Assembly: GCA_022749895.1 (NCBI GenBank) | Contig: JAKIWS010000006.1 | Span: 1 to 64,000, forward strand | Reading direction: 5' to 3' | DNA length: 64,000 nt | Source of the DNA: Thermoplasmata archaeon | GTDB lineage: Archaea; Thermoplasmatota; Thermoplasmata; Lutacidiplasmatales; UBA184 | Shown here: positions 19,887-29,739 of the stretch, one piece after another | How the letters are laid out: every line of letters begins with the position of its first letter | Position numbering within the stretch: the first letter of the stretch is position 1 | Program-made: the position numbers and the translations under genes | Notes under the pieces: model-generated | Database searches by the model: none | The model's input: the letters and a program-made list of their open reading frames with translations, nothing else | Told to the model about the DNA's origin: nothing

Positions 19887-20839
19887 GCGACCTTCCAATC
19901 GCCGACGTGCCCGCCGCCCGGGACCGGCGCCACGGTCGGAGCTCGGTCGGGGGTGAACGGCGCGCGATCGACCGCGGCCCCGAGGCGGAGGCTCTGGCCC
20001 TCCTCGAGGAGCGTGACGGTGGCGGGGCTGGCGAGACGGGCCGCCGCGTCGACCAGCGTCCGTCGGGCGCGGCCCGCGGGCTCGAACGAAGCCGGGAAGG
20101 TGTCGAAGTGGATCGGCAGCATCTGGGCGGCCCCCAACAGTCGGAACGCCCGAAGGGCCTCCTCCGCGTTCATGTGATTGCGCCGGAACCAGGGGAAGAC
20201 GGCCCCCGCGATGGGAAGGACCGCGAGGTCGAGCGCAAAGCGCCGGCCGATCTCGCGGAACATCGCTTCGTCGAACCCCGTGTCGGCCGCGAAATAGATG
20301 CAGCTCGGGCCGTCCAAGACGTACCCTTGGTAGCCGGAGGTGAAGACGAATGGAAGGCGGCCGCCGAAATGGCGGGACGGTACCGCCACGACCCGCCACC
20401 GACCGAGCGAGAGCCCCTCCCACGGACGGAGCACGCGAACGTCGGTGAAACCTCGCCAGCGCAACGCGGTCGCGACCCCCCAGGGCACGACGAGCGGATG
20501 GGTCCGGCCGATGCGCCGGAGCGAGGCGTAGTCGAGGTGGTCGTGGTGGGCGTGGGAGAGCACCACCCCACGAAGGCCCCGAAGCTCCTCCGGACGGAAG
20601 CCGGAAGGACGGGTCCGCTTCGTGAAGATCCGGGCGATCCGCCCGGAGAACACCGGGTCGGTGAGCAGCGTCTCCCCGCTCGCTTCGACGAGGAGGCTTG
20701 CGTGGCCCAGGTACGTGACCGTGGTGGGACCAGGAGCCCCCGGCGAGGCCGGTTCCCCCACCGCCCCGGGGGGTGAGGGAGTCCCGTCGGGCGACCCGGG
20801 AACTATCTGGGCAGGGGGGACTCCCCCGCGGGTCCTCAT
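19883..20839 (-). CDS. Metallo-beta-lactamase fold hydrolase, NAPE-PLD/UlaG-like
   Basis: LGHASLLVEASGETLLTDPVFSGRIARI, SHAHHDHLDYASLRRIG, PSRHFGGRLPFVF, YFAADTGFDEAM, HMNAEEA. Confidence 0.85.
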   Translation of the reverse strand: MRTRGGVPPAQIVPGSPDGTPSPPGAVGEPASPGAPGPTTVTYLGHASLLVEASGETLLTDPVFSGRIARIFTKRTRPSGFRPEELRGLRGVVLSHAHHDHLDYASLRRIGRTHPLVVPWGVATALRWRGFTDVRVLRPWEGLSLGRWRVVAVPSRHFGGRLPFVFTSGYQGYVLDGPSCIYFAADTGFDEAMFREIGRRFALDLAVLPIAGAVFPWFRRNHMNAEEALRAFRLLGAAQMLPIHFDTFPASFEPAGRARRTLVDAAARLASPATVTLLEEGQSLRLGAAVDRAPFTPDRAPTVAPVPGGGHVGDWKVA

Positions 20840-21073
20840 CCTATCTCCTCGTCGACCGGCGGCGCCCCATGGGCGCGCCGCCGAGCGCCGTGCACGCGGG
20901 ATCCCGAGTTCCGACATCTTTCGGGATCCTCCTTCGAATGTCCGGATCGGAGGGAGCTTAAGCTTCGGGTGTACGGTTCGGGCGCGACCCGGAATGCGCT
21001 CCAGGGTCGAAGCTTCTGAACGGATCGGACCGACGTCAAGGCCGCGGCCCCTCCCTCCCCGTGAGGGGAGCAC

Positions 21074-21895
21074 TCATGGGGAAAGGCTCGAAGCATTCGA
21101 ACGCGGGTCGGCCAACTCCGGCGGTAGCGATGGCGATGGATGCGCCCCCCGGGCTTGGCCCCCCCCGTGGGCCACGAACGCGGGGGCGACCAGCCCAAGC
21201 GCGGCGGCCGCGAAGATGGCGTAGGCGAGGGCGCTATCGGAGAACACGAGACCCATGAAGGGGGCGATGAAGACCAGCAACAGGAGCCCATAGAACACCG
21301 TGCCGGCGTACAGCCACGGCTCCCGGAACCGTCGACCGGTCAGCACGAGTCCGACCACGATGCCCAGCTGGCCCAGCCAAACGAGCCAAAAAGCGAAGAT
21401 GGCGGTGTAGCCCGCGAGCGGAGCGACGGTACGGAGGCAGGACAGGGTATGCGTCGGCGCTCCTCGGATGCACTCGAGGAGAGCGTCCGAGGACGTGAGG
21501 GCGACCGCGGTCGGGACGACGAGCAGCGCGTACCCGACGGTCCCGATGAGGCAGAGGATGGCCGCGGACCAGTACCGCGGCTCGAGCGTTCGGAAGGAGG
21601 CGAAACCGGTACGGAAGGCGAGCAAGGAGACGGCGAACAGGATGGCCCCGATTATCCCGAGCGTGGCCGTCGCCCGTACGAGCGTCGGCCCGAATCGGAG
21701 GAGATTGGCGGGACTGTAGGTTCCGAGCAGGAGCAAGGCCACGGGGGCCGCCAGGCCCGTCACTCCGGCGAGCAGGGCGAGCCCGGCCCCGGTCGTGATC
21801 CAACGGAGTCCTTTCGGGTCGGCGGGGACACGTTCGACAGGTCTCGGAGGCACCTCGATCCCGGGGGGTTCGACTCCCTCGGCAGGCTCTAGCAT
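21074..21895 (-). CDS. Multi-TM membrane protein (DUF973/DUF996-like)
   Basis: Six or so hydrophobic segments; N-terminal cytosolic Pro-rich stretch. Confidence 0.5.
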   Translation of the reverse strand: MLEPAEGVEPPGIEVPPRPVERVPADPKGLRWITTGAGLALLAGVTGLAAPVALLLLGTYSPANLLRFGPTLVRATATLGIIGAILFAVSLLAFRTGFASFRTLEPRYWSAAILCLIGTVGYALLVVPTAVALTSSDALLECIRGAPTHTLSCLRTVAPLAGYTAIFAFWLVWLGQLGIVVGLVLTGRRFREPWLYAGTVFYGLLLLVFIAPFMGLVFSDSALAYAIFAAAALGLVAPAFVAHGGGQARGAHPSPSLPPELADPRSNASSLSP

Positions 21896-22093
21896 CGTGA
21901 CTCCGACCGCCTACGCCACTGGCCGAAGGGAACACCGTTCAACGCCCCGTCGAGGAGCCGTTGGGGGGGGACGAGACGCGAGGTGCCCGCCCACGCCTCG
22001 CACGCGCGGGCCGTGGTGCCGGTGCTCGCCCCGGCGGAGCGGGCTTGGGAGTACGCTTCCCGGGGTGCGGTCCGAGGTTGAGCGACGGATCGC

Positions 22094-22261
22094 TCAGCTC
22101 GTGACGAGGGAACGACGCGCCCCAGGACCAATCGCATACCACACCAGGATTCCCACGAGGATCAGGAGCAGGAGCACGAGAGGCCCGATGAAGAACAGGA
22201 GCACGATCGCGACAAGGAGGATCAGTACGGCCCCGGTCAACGAGATGGTATGTATTGCCAT
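22094..22261 (-). CDS. Small (55 aa) hydrophobic membrane protein
   Basis: MAIHTISLTGAVLILLVAIVLLFFIGPLVLLLLILVGILVWYAIGPGARRSLVTS. Confidence 0.45.
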   Translation of the reverse strand: MAIHTISLTGAVLILLVAIVLLFFIGPLVLLLLILVGILVWYAIGPGARRSLVTS

Positions 22262-22468
22262 GGCAGGGCCGCTCGCGGCGATCGGGATAATCGTTCCCTC
22301 AATTCGGTTAAAGGCGGGGATGGACCACCTGCACCGAAGGCAGACCCACCTAGCCCGGCCCGGGAACTCCGGTCGACAACGGTCCGGATAAAGAACTAAA
22401 AGGAATGGCGAATGCCGGGGGAGGTCGCGGCTGGCCGACCTAGGCGGGAGGGCCCGAGATCGAATTCT

Positions 22469-23527
22469 ATGCGGGTCTTGGTCGCGGACGACGATCCGGA
22501 GTTCCGGGAGGAGCTCGTAAGCCTGCTCGACGCTCACGGCCACGTCGCCCAGGGCGTCGCCTCGGCCGCCCTCGCCGTCCGTGCCTTGGAGAGCGAGGAG
22601 TTCGACGTCATGTTCGCGGACCTCAAGACCGGCCGCCAAGGCGGCCTCAAGCTCCTGACGGCCACCCGAGAGCGATGGCCCCGGCTTTTGGTGGTCATGC
22701 TCACCACGACCGCCACCGTGGAGACCGCCGTGCGGGCGCTCCAGCTGGGGGCCTTTGACTACCTCCGCAAGCCGGTCCGGCCTGAGCAGGTCGAGCGAGT
22801 CCTCGAGCTCATCCACCAGCAGCTCGCGCTGACCCGTGCCGGGGCGAAGCCCCTCGACCCAGTGCAGTACGCTCGAGCTCTCGCCGCCGAGGGAGGGTAC
22901 GAGGTGCTCCTCATCTCGCCGACGCCCGTGTTCCGGGCCATAGAGAAGGTCAGCCAACTCCCGTTGGACCCTGAGAATCCGTTCCTGATCCGCGCGGCGG
23001 TTGAGGACTTCGTGACGCCGAAAGATCGGGCGGCGGTCGTCCTGGCGGCGATCGAGCAGCTCCTTGCTCGTCATAGGGAAGAGGAGATCGCCGAGCTCCT
23101 CGAGGCGATTCGCGCGGTGTTGGTCGGAAAAGGGCCCCTCGCCGTGGGGTACGATCCGAACAAGATTACCGCGACCGGAGCGCTCGCGGTCCGGGCCTCG
23201 ATCGTGTCGGCCGATGCGCACACGACGCTAGAATCCCTATCAAATCCGATCCGCCGGCTTGTCCTCAACCGCTTGGCGGAGGGCTCCTGCACGTTCATGC
23301 AGGCGATGTCCGCCGCCCGGATCGACGACACATCGAAGATTGCGTTCCATCTCCGCAAGCTGACAGAGAGTGGCCTGGTCACCCATCTGGCCGGGGAGCG
23401 CTACCGCTTGACCCCGAGGGGACGCGGGGTGATCAAGATCCTGAGCTCGATCAACGATCTCGATTCGGGAAAGGGGAGCGGCAACCGAGTATTCCCGTCG
23501 AAAGTGCCGAAGGCCCCGGCGGCCTGA
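22469..23527 (+). CDS. Response-regulator receiver domain fused to a middle helical domain and C-terminal ArsR-like winged HTH
   Basis: MRVLVADDDPEFREELVSLLD ... FDYLRKPVRPEQVERVLELI; C-terminal LESLSNPIRRLVLNRLAEGSCTFMQAMSAARIDDTSKIAFHLRKLTESGLV. Confidence 0.8.
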   Translation: MRVLVADDDPEFREELVSLLDAHGHVAQGVASAALAVRALESEEFDVMFADLKTGRQGGLKLLTATRERWPRLLVVMLTTTATVETAVRALQLGAFDYLRKPVRPEQVERVLELIHQQLALTRAGAKPLDPVQYARALAAEGGYEVLLISPTPVFRAIEKVSQLPLDPENPFLIRAAVEDFVTPKDRAAVVLAAIEQLLARHREEEIAELLEAIRAVLVGKGPLAVGYDPNKITATGALAVRASIVSADAHTTLESLSNPIRRLVLNRLAEGSCTFMQAMSAARIDDTSKIAFHLRKLTESGLVTHLAGERYRLTPRGRGVIKILSSINDLDSGKGSGNRVFPSKVPKAPAA

Positions 23528-24009
23528 ACCTGCCATTCGACCGCGCCGCTCGGTCCCCCGGGCTGGGAAACGGTCGTAGCTTTCTTGTCCGGGGCGCAGC
23601 TCCGCCGAGGCAACCTCAGGACTCTCCGGAGGGCTCTAGGTCCCACTCCGAGGTCGATCGTCTCGGATTTCGACTGATCTCATCTCGAGCAAGGCAGATA
23701 TCCACGACGGGCCGACGCCCGCTGAGCAAGTGGTCCGGGGGACCGGCCGGCCGAGCGGGCGAGGGTCGGCGGCGAAGGGTGCGGCCGGAGCGGCTGAGCA
23801 GGCGCTACGAATCCTATCGGCCGAGAAACTCGTCTCCTCGGAGGGGGCGGCAGGGAAGCTCCTGGGCGAACGTCGGTTCTCCACGACGACGCGCGTCCCT
23901 TTCGAGCGTCACCGGAGGACTCGCGAAGCCCTTGATTCGATTCAAGGGAGGAACTACCCGCTCCCCCCGGTTCGCCGACTCGGGCCCAGCGCCCAAGGAA
24001 TCGAGAAAA

Positions 24010-25443
24010 ATGTCAACGGAACCTCGTCCAGCCAAGAGTGCTCTATTCGCCGTATTGATTACGATCGGCATGCTCGTCGGAGCCTTCGCCGTGATGGCGT
24101 CGGTGGCCCCAGGAACTTCGGTTCGCGCCGGAACCCACGTCACGGCCAGCAACCAGCGGGCATCCCAGGCTCCCGCAGCGACCTGCGGCCAGGCCGTGGT
24201 TCCGCTCGGTTCGGCCTCGACTTACGCCGCCCTCTCCGGAACCACCGTGACCAGCACGGGCGCGACGGCGCTCACCGGGGACATCGGCGTTAGCCCGGGA
24301 TCCGCAGTGACGGGGTTTCCGCCGGGCACGTACTCGGGCACGAAGAACGTGGCCAACGCGGCATCGGCGACGGCGGAGTCGGACCTGACCACCGCTTTCA
24401 ACACGGCGGCGGCGCGCTCCAACTGCGCAGTCTCAGTGGCCGGTAACATCGGCGGACAGACGCTGACCCCTGGACTCTACAAATCGACGTCGTCCCTGGC
24501 GGTTTCGTCCGGCGACCTGACGCTGAGCGGCGGCGGCAACCCCAACGGGGTGTTCGTCTTCCAGGTCGCGTCGGCCCTCACCACGACCTCAGGCCGGGCG
24601 GTCGTATTGAGCAACGGCGCCCAGGCCGGCAACGTCTACTGGGAGGTCGGGAGCTCGGTCACGATTGGAACGACCTCGATGGTGCAGGGGACGCTCATGT
24701 CCTACGCCTCCATCACGATGCTGGCGGGATCCCACCTCAACGGCCGCGCGCTCGCCCGGACGGGCGACGTCACTCTCTCGGCCAGCGCGATCATCGTGCC
24801 CACCGTCTCGACCGCGACGACCCACGACGTGACCTTCACCGAGTCCGGCTTGACCCTGGGAACGGGCTGGGCAGCGACCTTCGACGGCGTCCAGCAGAGC
24901 TCCACGACGAAGACCCTGGTGTTCACCGTCGTGGACGGATCGTACCACTTTGCGATGGAAGTTACTCCCGGGTTCACGACATCCCCTCTGACCGGCACCA
25001 TCCCGGTGAGCGGGGCAGCCGCGGCCCAGACGATCACCTACACGCCGAACGCGGCGGGCACGTTCACCGTCGCGTTCACCGAATTCGGGTTGGTCTCGGG
25101 GACCAGCTGGTCGGTGACGCTCCACGGAGTTCAGAAGACTTCCACGGCGTTGACGCTCGGGTTCACGGAGATCAACGGAACTACGTCGTACACCGTCGGC
25201 AGCTCGGATGGGTACACCGTGAGCCCTTCGTCCGGTAGCCTAACGGTCAACGGGATCACCGTGAACCAGGCGATCACGTTCACGACGATGGACAGTTCCG
25301 GGGGGAACCCGTCTCCCGGGAGCTCGTCCCCGCTGGGGATCTCCTCGTGGGGTTGGGCCCTCATCGCGATCGCGATCGTCGGCGGGATTGCGGCGGTGGG
25401 TGCCGGTGCCGTCATGATGCGGCGACGTAACCGAGCGACGTAG
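24010..25443 (+). CDS. Secreted ice-binding-like (DUF3494) protein with two beta repeats and C-terminal TM anchor
   Basis: Signal-like N-terminus; VPLGSASTYAALSGTTVTSTGATALTGDIGVSPGSAVTGFPPGT ... VAGNIGGQTLTPGLYKSTSSLAVSSGDLTLSGGGNPNGVFVFQVASALTT; WGWALIAIAIVGGIAAVGAGAVMMRRRNR. Confidence 0.85.
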   Translation: MSTEPRPAKSALFAVLITIGMLVGAFAVMASVAPGTSVRAGTHVTASNQRASQAPAATCGQAVVPLGSASTYAALSGTTVTSTGATALTGDIGVSPGSAVTGFPPGTYSGTKNVANAASATAESDLTTAFNTAAARSNCAVSVAGNIGGQTLTPGLYKSTSSLAVSSGDLTLSGGGNPNGVFVFQVASALTTTSGRAVVLSNGAQAGNVYWEVGSSVTIGTTSMVQGTLMSYASITMLAGSHLNGRALARTGDVTLSASAIIVPTVSTATTHDVTFTESGLTLGTGWAATFDGVQQSSTTKTLVFTVVDGSYHFAMEVTPGFTTSPLTGTIPVSGAAAAQTITYTPNAAGTFTVAFTEFGLVSGTSWSVTLHGVQKTSTALTLGFTEINGTTSYTVGSSDGYTVSPSSGSLTVNGITVNQAITFTTMDSSGGNPSPGSSSPLGISSWGWALIAIAIVGGIAAVGAGAVMMRRRNRAT

Positions 25444-26128
25444 GCCGACTGAACGCCCGGCGGCCGGCCAGCGCCCCCCGGCATTGGGCCGCCGGGTGGC
25501 CTCTGGGGTAGAGGGCGATACTCCTCCCTCTCAGGTTGGACGATCCGACCGCCGAGGCCCGCCCACTCGGTGGGCGCGGCCGAACAGCGTTCCGACGCAG
25601 CCGGAGGAACGGGCTCGTCCGGTGGGGAAGGGGGGACAGCGACCGGAGGCCTTCCCTCGAGCCGTCCTCCTGGGACCAGAACCGATGAGATAGGGGCCAT
25701 CGTAGCAGGGAGGTAGCGCCAAGACCCGAAACGTTGGGCCGCGCGTCGTCGCCCGCGTAGGTCCACCGATTCGGTCGCACGCTTCGACCGTCGGTGGGGC
25801 ACCGCGCGCGCCTCGACGGGCGCCCCGGATTGTCGCGTCTTGATTCGAATTGAGGAGCGGGCCATATACCGGTGGACCTGAGCGGCGGCTCGTTGAACGT
25901 TGCGCCTCCCCCCACCGGCAGTTTGACGTCCCTCAGCCCGGACCAACCCGCGCTCGGGGGGCCGGGAGTCGGGATGCTCCAGGAAGGTGCTCATCCATCA
26001 ACGGCCCGCCGACCCGGGGTACGGGGAATCGTCCCAAGCGTTCGGCAGGCGATTCTCCTGCGAACCCTGGGCGTCGCGCTTTTGCTCCCCCCCATCGCCC
26101 TTGAGCCTCACGAGTCACCGGTACAACC

Positions 26129-26974
26129 ATGAAACGAAACCTGATCGGACCGATCGCAGCCGTGGCCGCAATCGCCGTCCTCATGTTCTCCGTCGCCATC
26201 GGGGCGACGCAGGGCACGACGAGCGCCGCGAGCCGAACGAACCACGCGACGGCCGCAGGATCTTCGCCGGGTCCCTCCGCGGCCCTCTGCGGACAAGGCG
26301 CGGTCCCCCTGGGATCCGCCGCGAACTTTCGCATCCTCGCTGGAACGACCGTGACCAATACCGGCGCCACCACCGTGAAAGGTAGTCTGGGGGTTTCCCC
26401 TGGATCCGCGGTGACCGGCTTCCCGCCGGGAACCGTCACGGGGTCCATCCACAAGGCCGACAAGGCAGCGGCCAAGGCCCAGAAGGACTTGCTCAGCGCG
26501 CGCAACACCGCTCTGGCGCGAGGCGCGAGCTGCTACACCACCGTGGCCGGGAACATCGGAGGCAAGACTCTCGGCCCCGGGGTCTACAAATCGACCTCCT
26601 CACTCGCGATCTCCTCCGGGGATCTGACGCTCACCGCCCATGGACACTCCGGGGCGGTATTCATCTTCCAGATCGCGACCAAGCTGACCGTCACCTCCGG
26701 ACGGCAGGTCATCCTCGCAGGTGCCGCGCTAGCTATCCACGTTTACTGGGTGGTCGGCAGCTCCGCGGTCCTTGGAACCACCGCTGTCGTAAGCGGAGAC
26801 ATCCTTGCCCACAAATCGATCTCGATGGCGACGGGCGCGACGCTGCACGGCCGTGCGCTGGCGCAGATCGGCGCGGTGACCCTGTCCGGCAACACGGTGG
26901 CCAAGATCCCTGTCCGCGATCTTACCCTGCAGCACGCAACGGCTGCACCCAACATTGCGAGGCCCTTTCCTTAG
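26129..26974 (+). CDS. Second secreted ice-binding-like (DUF3494) protein, paralog of the preceding gene
   Basis: VPLGSAANFRILAGTTVTNTGATTVKGSLGVSPGSAVTGFPPGT ... VAGNIGGKTLGPGVYKSTSSLAISSGDLTLTAHGHSGAVFIFQIA. Confidence 0.85.
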   Translation: MKRNLIGPIAAVAAIAVLMFSVAIGATQGTTSAASRTNHATAAGSSPGPSAALCGQGAVPLGSAANFRILAGTTVTNTGATTVKGSLGVSPGSAVTGFPPGTVTGSIHKADKAAAKAQKDLLSARNTALARGASCYTTVAGNIGGKTLGPGVYKSTSSLAISSGDLTLTAHGHSGAVFIFQIATKLTVTSGRQVILAGAALAIHVYWVVGSSAVLGTTAVVSGDILAHKSISMATGATLHGRALAQIGAVTLSGNTVAKIPVRDLTLQHATAAPNIARPFP

Positions 26975-27401
26975 GCGGTAGGGGAAGACGACCGGGGCGC
27001 TGATCCCGGGTACCCACCGCTCTTTGGCGCGGCTACTTCCGCGTGGAAGAAAGGGTAGCCCGGCGGCGCCCCGCCGAGCCTCCGGGAGGCCTGCGACGAG
27101 ACTGGGTCCCGGGCGTCGCCCGCCATTCCGCCCGATCCCGTCGCAATCCAGCTTGGTTTCGTCGATATCGCTGGGCGGCGACCCGGTAACGGCCGTTGAA
27201 CTTGGACGGTGACGTTCGGAACGGACGACCCGTGGGACGCGCCTTGAACCGAACGCATTCGCCCGGACCAAGATAGTACCGTCCTGTGCGAGTCTCTCCT
27301 GGCTTGGCGGTGGGAGAATGTTCGTGGCTCCCGGTCCGAGTCCACGTCCTTGATTCCGCTTCGGCAACTGCTTGACCCCCACCGCCGAGTCGCGAACCTC
27401 G

Positions 27402-28220
27402 ATGGCGGCGAAACGCAGGGCCACGGTCTCCTTCCTGGAAGGGAAGAAGATGCCGCGGCGAGTCCGGGTGAAGTTCAGCGCGCCGAAATCGACCGGAGCC
27501 AAGCGAGTCTCGTTCTTGGAAGGGAAGAAGTCGCCGCGGCGAACGCGGGTCACCTTCATGGTGAAGAGGCCCGCGCGGGCGCGCGGTCGTTGGACCGGGC
27601 GAGCGAACCGTTTCCTCCTGGGGGGAGGGGCGCCCAGCTCCTTCCGGCGATCGATCGTTTCCACTGGACGGGAGGGTGCTCGCGGAAAAGGATCGAGCCG
27701 CGCCGAGGGCGGGGGGACCGTCGGGAGAGGGGCCTTTAAGCGACTCGCCAAAGTTACGCGCCCCATGCCGGAGAGGAAAACCGCAACGAAGGGAGCACCC
27801 AGGTCGGTCAACGGATTCACGGAAGAGGAGCGAGCCGCAGCGAGGGAGCGCGTCAAAGAGCTGAGGGCGCACCGGAGCGGCGGCAAGGTGGACGGGGAAC
27901 GCGACGTGCTCGCGAAAATCGCCGAGATGCCCGCACCGGATCGCATCATGGCCGAACGGCTGCATGCCCTCATCAAAGCCAACGCGCCTACCCTCTCACC
28001 GAAGACGTGGTACGGGATGCCGGCCTATGCCAAGGACGACCAGGTCGTCTGCTTTTTCCAGCCCGCCTCGAAGTTCAAAGTACGGTACGGGACGCTGGGC
28101 TTCAGCGACGAAGCGCACCTCGACGAAGGCCAGATGTGGCCGACCGCGTTCGCGCTCACGGAGCTGACGTCCACGGAAGAGACAAGGATTGCCGCGCTCC
28201 TGAAGAAAGCCGTGGGCTGA
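27402..28220 (+). CDS. DUF1801-domain protein; either 27765..28220 alone or preceded in frame by a basic repeat-containing small protein
   Basis: DUF1801-like [52 protein letters not shown]; upstream in-frame [17 protein letters not shown] / [17 protein letters not shown] repeats, no stop between. Confidence 0.6.
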   Translation: MAAKRRATVSFLEGKKMPRRVRVKFSAPKSTGAKRVSFLEGKKSPRRTRVTFMVKRPARARGRWTGRANRFLLGGGAPSSFRRSIVSTGREGARGKGSSRAEGGGTVGRGAFKRLAKVTRPMPERKTATKGAPRSVNGFTEEERAAARERVKELRAHRSGGKVDGERDVLAKIAEMPAPDRIMAERLHALIKANAPTLSPKTWYGMPAYAKDDQVVCFFQPASKFKVRYGTLGFSDEAHLDEGQMWPTAFALTELTSTEETRIAALLKKAVG

Positions 28221-28323
28221 AGACCAACCTCGTCAGTCGGTCGGTGCCGGCCGCCCCCTTCGCGTGAGCACGGTTCGCGCCGGAGGCACGTTGCGTTGCG
28301 GGGCCGCGGGCCGCGCACGCGGT

Positions 28324-28887
28324 CTAGGCGGGATCGGATTCGGCGAGAGGTTGGCCGACGACCTGCATCGCGCAGTCATGGGCGATCGCTCGGTAGGCCT
28401 CGGGATTCACACGACCCGGTGGGAGCTCGGCGAATTGTTCGAAGAATCGCTCCATGCCCGCCGGCGTGAACATAACCAGGATTCGGGAGGTGCTCTCCCC
28501 CAGGTTCTGGAAGCAGTGGCGCGTGCCGCGGGGGATGAACACGAAGGAGCCGGCGGGGGCGAGGAAGATCTCGGTATCCGCTCGGAATCGAAAGCGACCC
28601 TCGAGGATGTACCACATCTCGTTCTCCCGGCCGTGGACGTGGAGCGGCGGACCCTCCTTGGGTGCGACGAGGTTCTCGAAGAATGTGAACGTGCCCCCGG
28701 TGGACTCCCCGCGGGCCTTGAACGTCAGCGGTCCGCCGACCGGGCCCCGTATCGTCACGCCGGACCCGGGGGGAACGACGAAGGGGGCCGCTCTCGCAGC
28801 GGCGAGCGAGCCGCCGCAGTTACTGCAGAACGAGCCGCCGGGAGGATTCGAGATTCGACAATTCGGACAAACGGTAGGGGACGACAT
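28324..28887 (-). CDS. Zinc-ribbon plus cupin domain protein
   Basis: CPNCRISNPPGGSFCSNCGG; cupin PPLHVHGRENEMWYILEGRFRF ... APAGSFVFIPRGTRHCFQN. Confidence 0.8.
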   Translation of the reverse strand: MSSPTVCPNCRISNPPGGSFCSNCGGSLAAARAAPFVVPPGSGVTIRGPVGGPLTFKARGESTGGTFTFFENLVAPKEGPPLHVHGRENEMWYILEGRFRFRADTEIFLAPAGSFVFIPRGTRHCFQNLGESTSRILVMFTPAGMERFFEQFAELPPGRVNPEAYRAIAHDCAMQVVGQPLAESDPA

Positions 28888-29189
28888 CTCGCAGCCTCGC
28901 GGGTGGGGCACCGCCCCTAGTTGGTAACAGATTCGGAACCCATGGGCGCCGGGTCCATCGAGTCGCGCGAGGACCGAAGGTGGGGAAGGGCCCATTCCCG
29001 AAGTGGCACGGACGTCCGATCTCCCGCTCGATCACGCATATCGGGGCAGAACCGGTGGGACGGGAATTGCGCCGGGAGTGCGAATCCTATCGCGTTCGCG
29101 AATCCCGCCCGACTGCAGTCGTCCTCCGGCGCACGCCGGCCCGGACCGCTCCTGGGAAGACCAGGTCGGATTTTCCTTGGTCTACCGAA

Positions 29190-29594
29190 TCACATCGGAA
29201 TCATGTTCTGCCAAACCATCAGGACGTTCCCTTCGGAGTCCTTGAAGAACGCCGAGGCGCCGAACTCGTCGTGCGCGATCGGCCCGTCGATCTTGGTCTT
29301 CGGGCCCATCTTCTCCGCCCTCTGAAACTTGACGCCTTTCTTCATCAACCCGTGGACGAACGGCTTGATGCTCTTTACGAGGAAGGTGGTGTACGCGAGG
29401 TTCCGCTTCTCCCATTTCTCGGGAGTGATCAACCAGACATCGTGGTCGCCGAGCTTCAGGCCGGCCCAGAAGTTCTTCATCGCGCCCCGGGCGCGTTCCA
29501 ACTTCTTGCCGCCGAGCGTCTTCGTGTAGAACTTGACGGCGCGGTTCATGTTCTTGACCGGAATCAGGGTGACCATGCGTACGCTCGAAGCCAT
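29190..29594 (-). CDS. VOC (glyoxalase/bleomycin resistance) family protein
   Basis: VTLIPVKNMNRAVKFYTKTLGGKKLERA ... AHDEFGASAFFKDSEGNVLMVWQN. Confidence 0.8.
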   Translation of the reverse strand: MASSVRMVTLIPVKNMNRAVKFYTKTLGGKKLERARGAMKNFWAGLKLGDHDVWLITPEKWEKRNLAYTTFLVKSIKPFVHGLMKKGVKFQRAEKMGPKTKIDGPIAHDEFGASAFFKDSEGNVLMVWQNMIPM

Positions 29595-29739
29595 CTTCGT
29601 TACCTGCTAACTTCCCCCGTCGTTCGCGAAGGAAATCGAACGCCCCAGCGGCCTTCGGTCTAAAAGGTGTTCCGTCGCCCAGGAGGTCCCCCCCCGCCGG
29701 ACGAATCGGGTTCCCTCGACGGCGGTCGCGTTTCGGATC

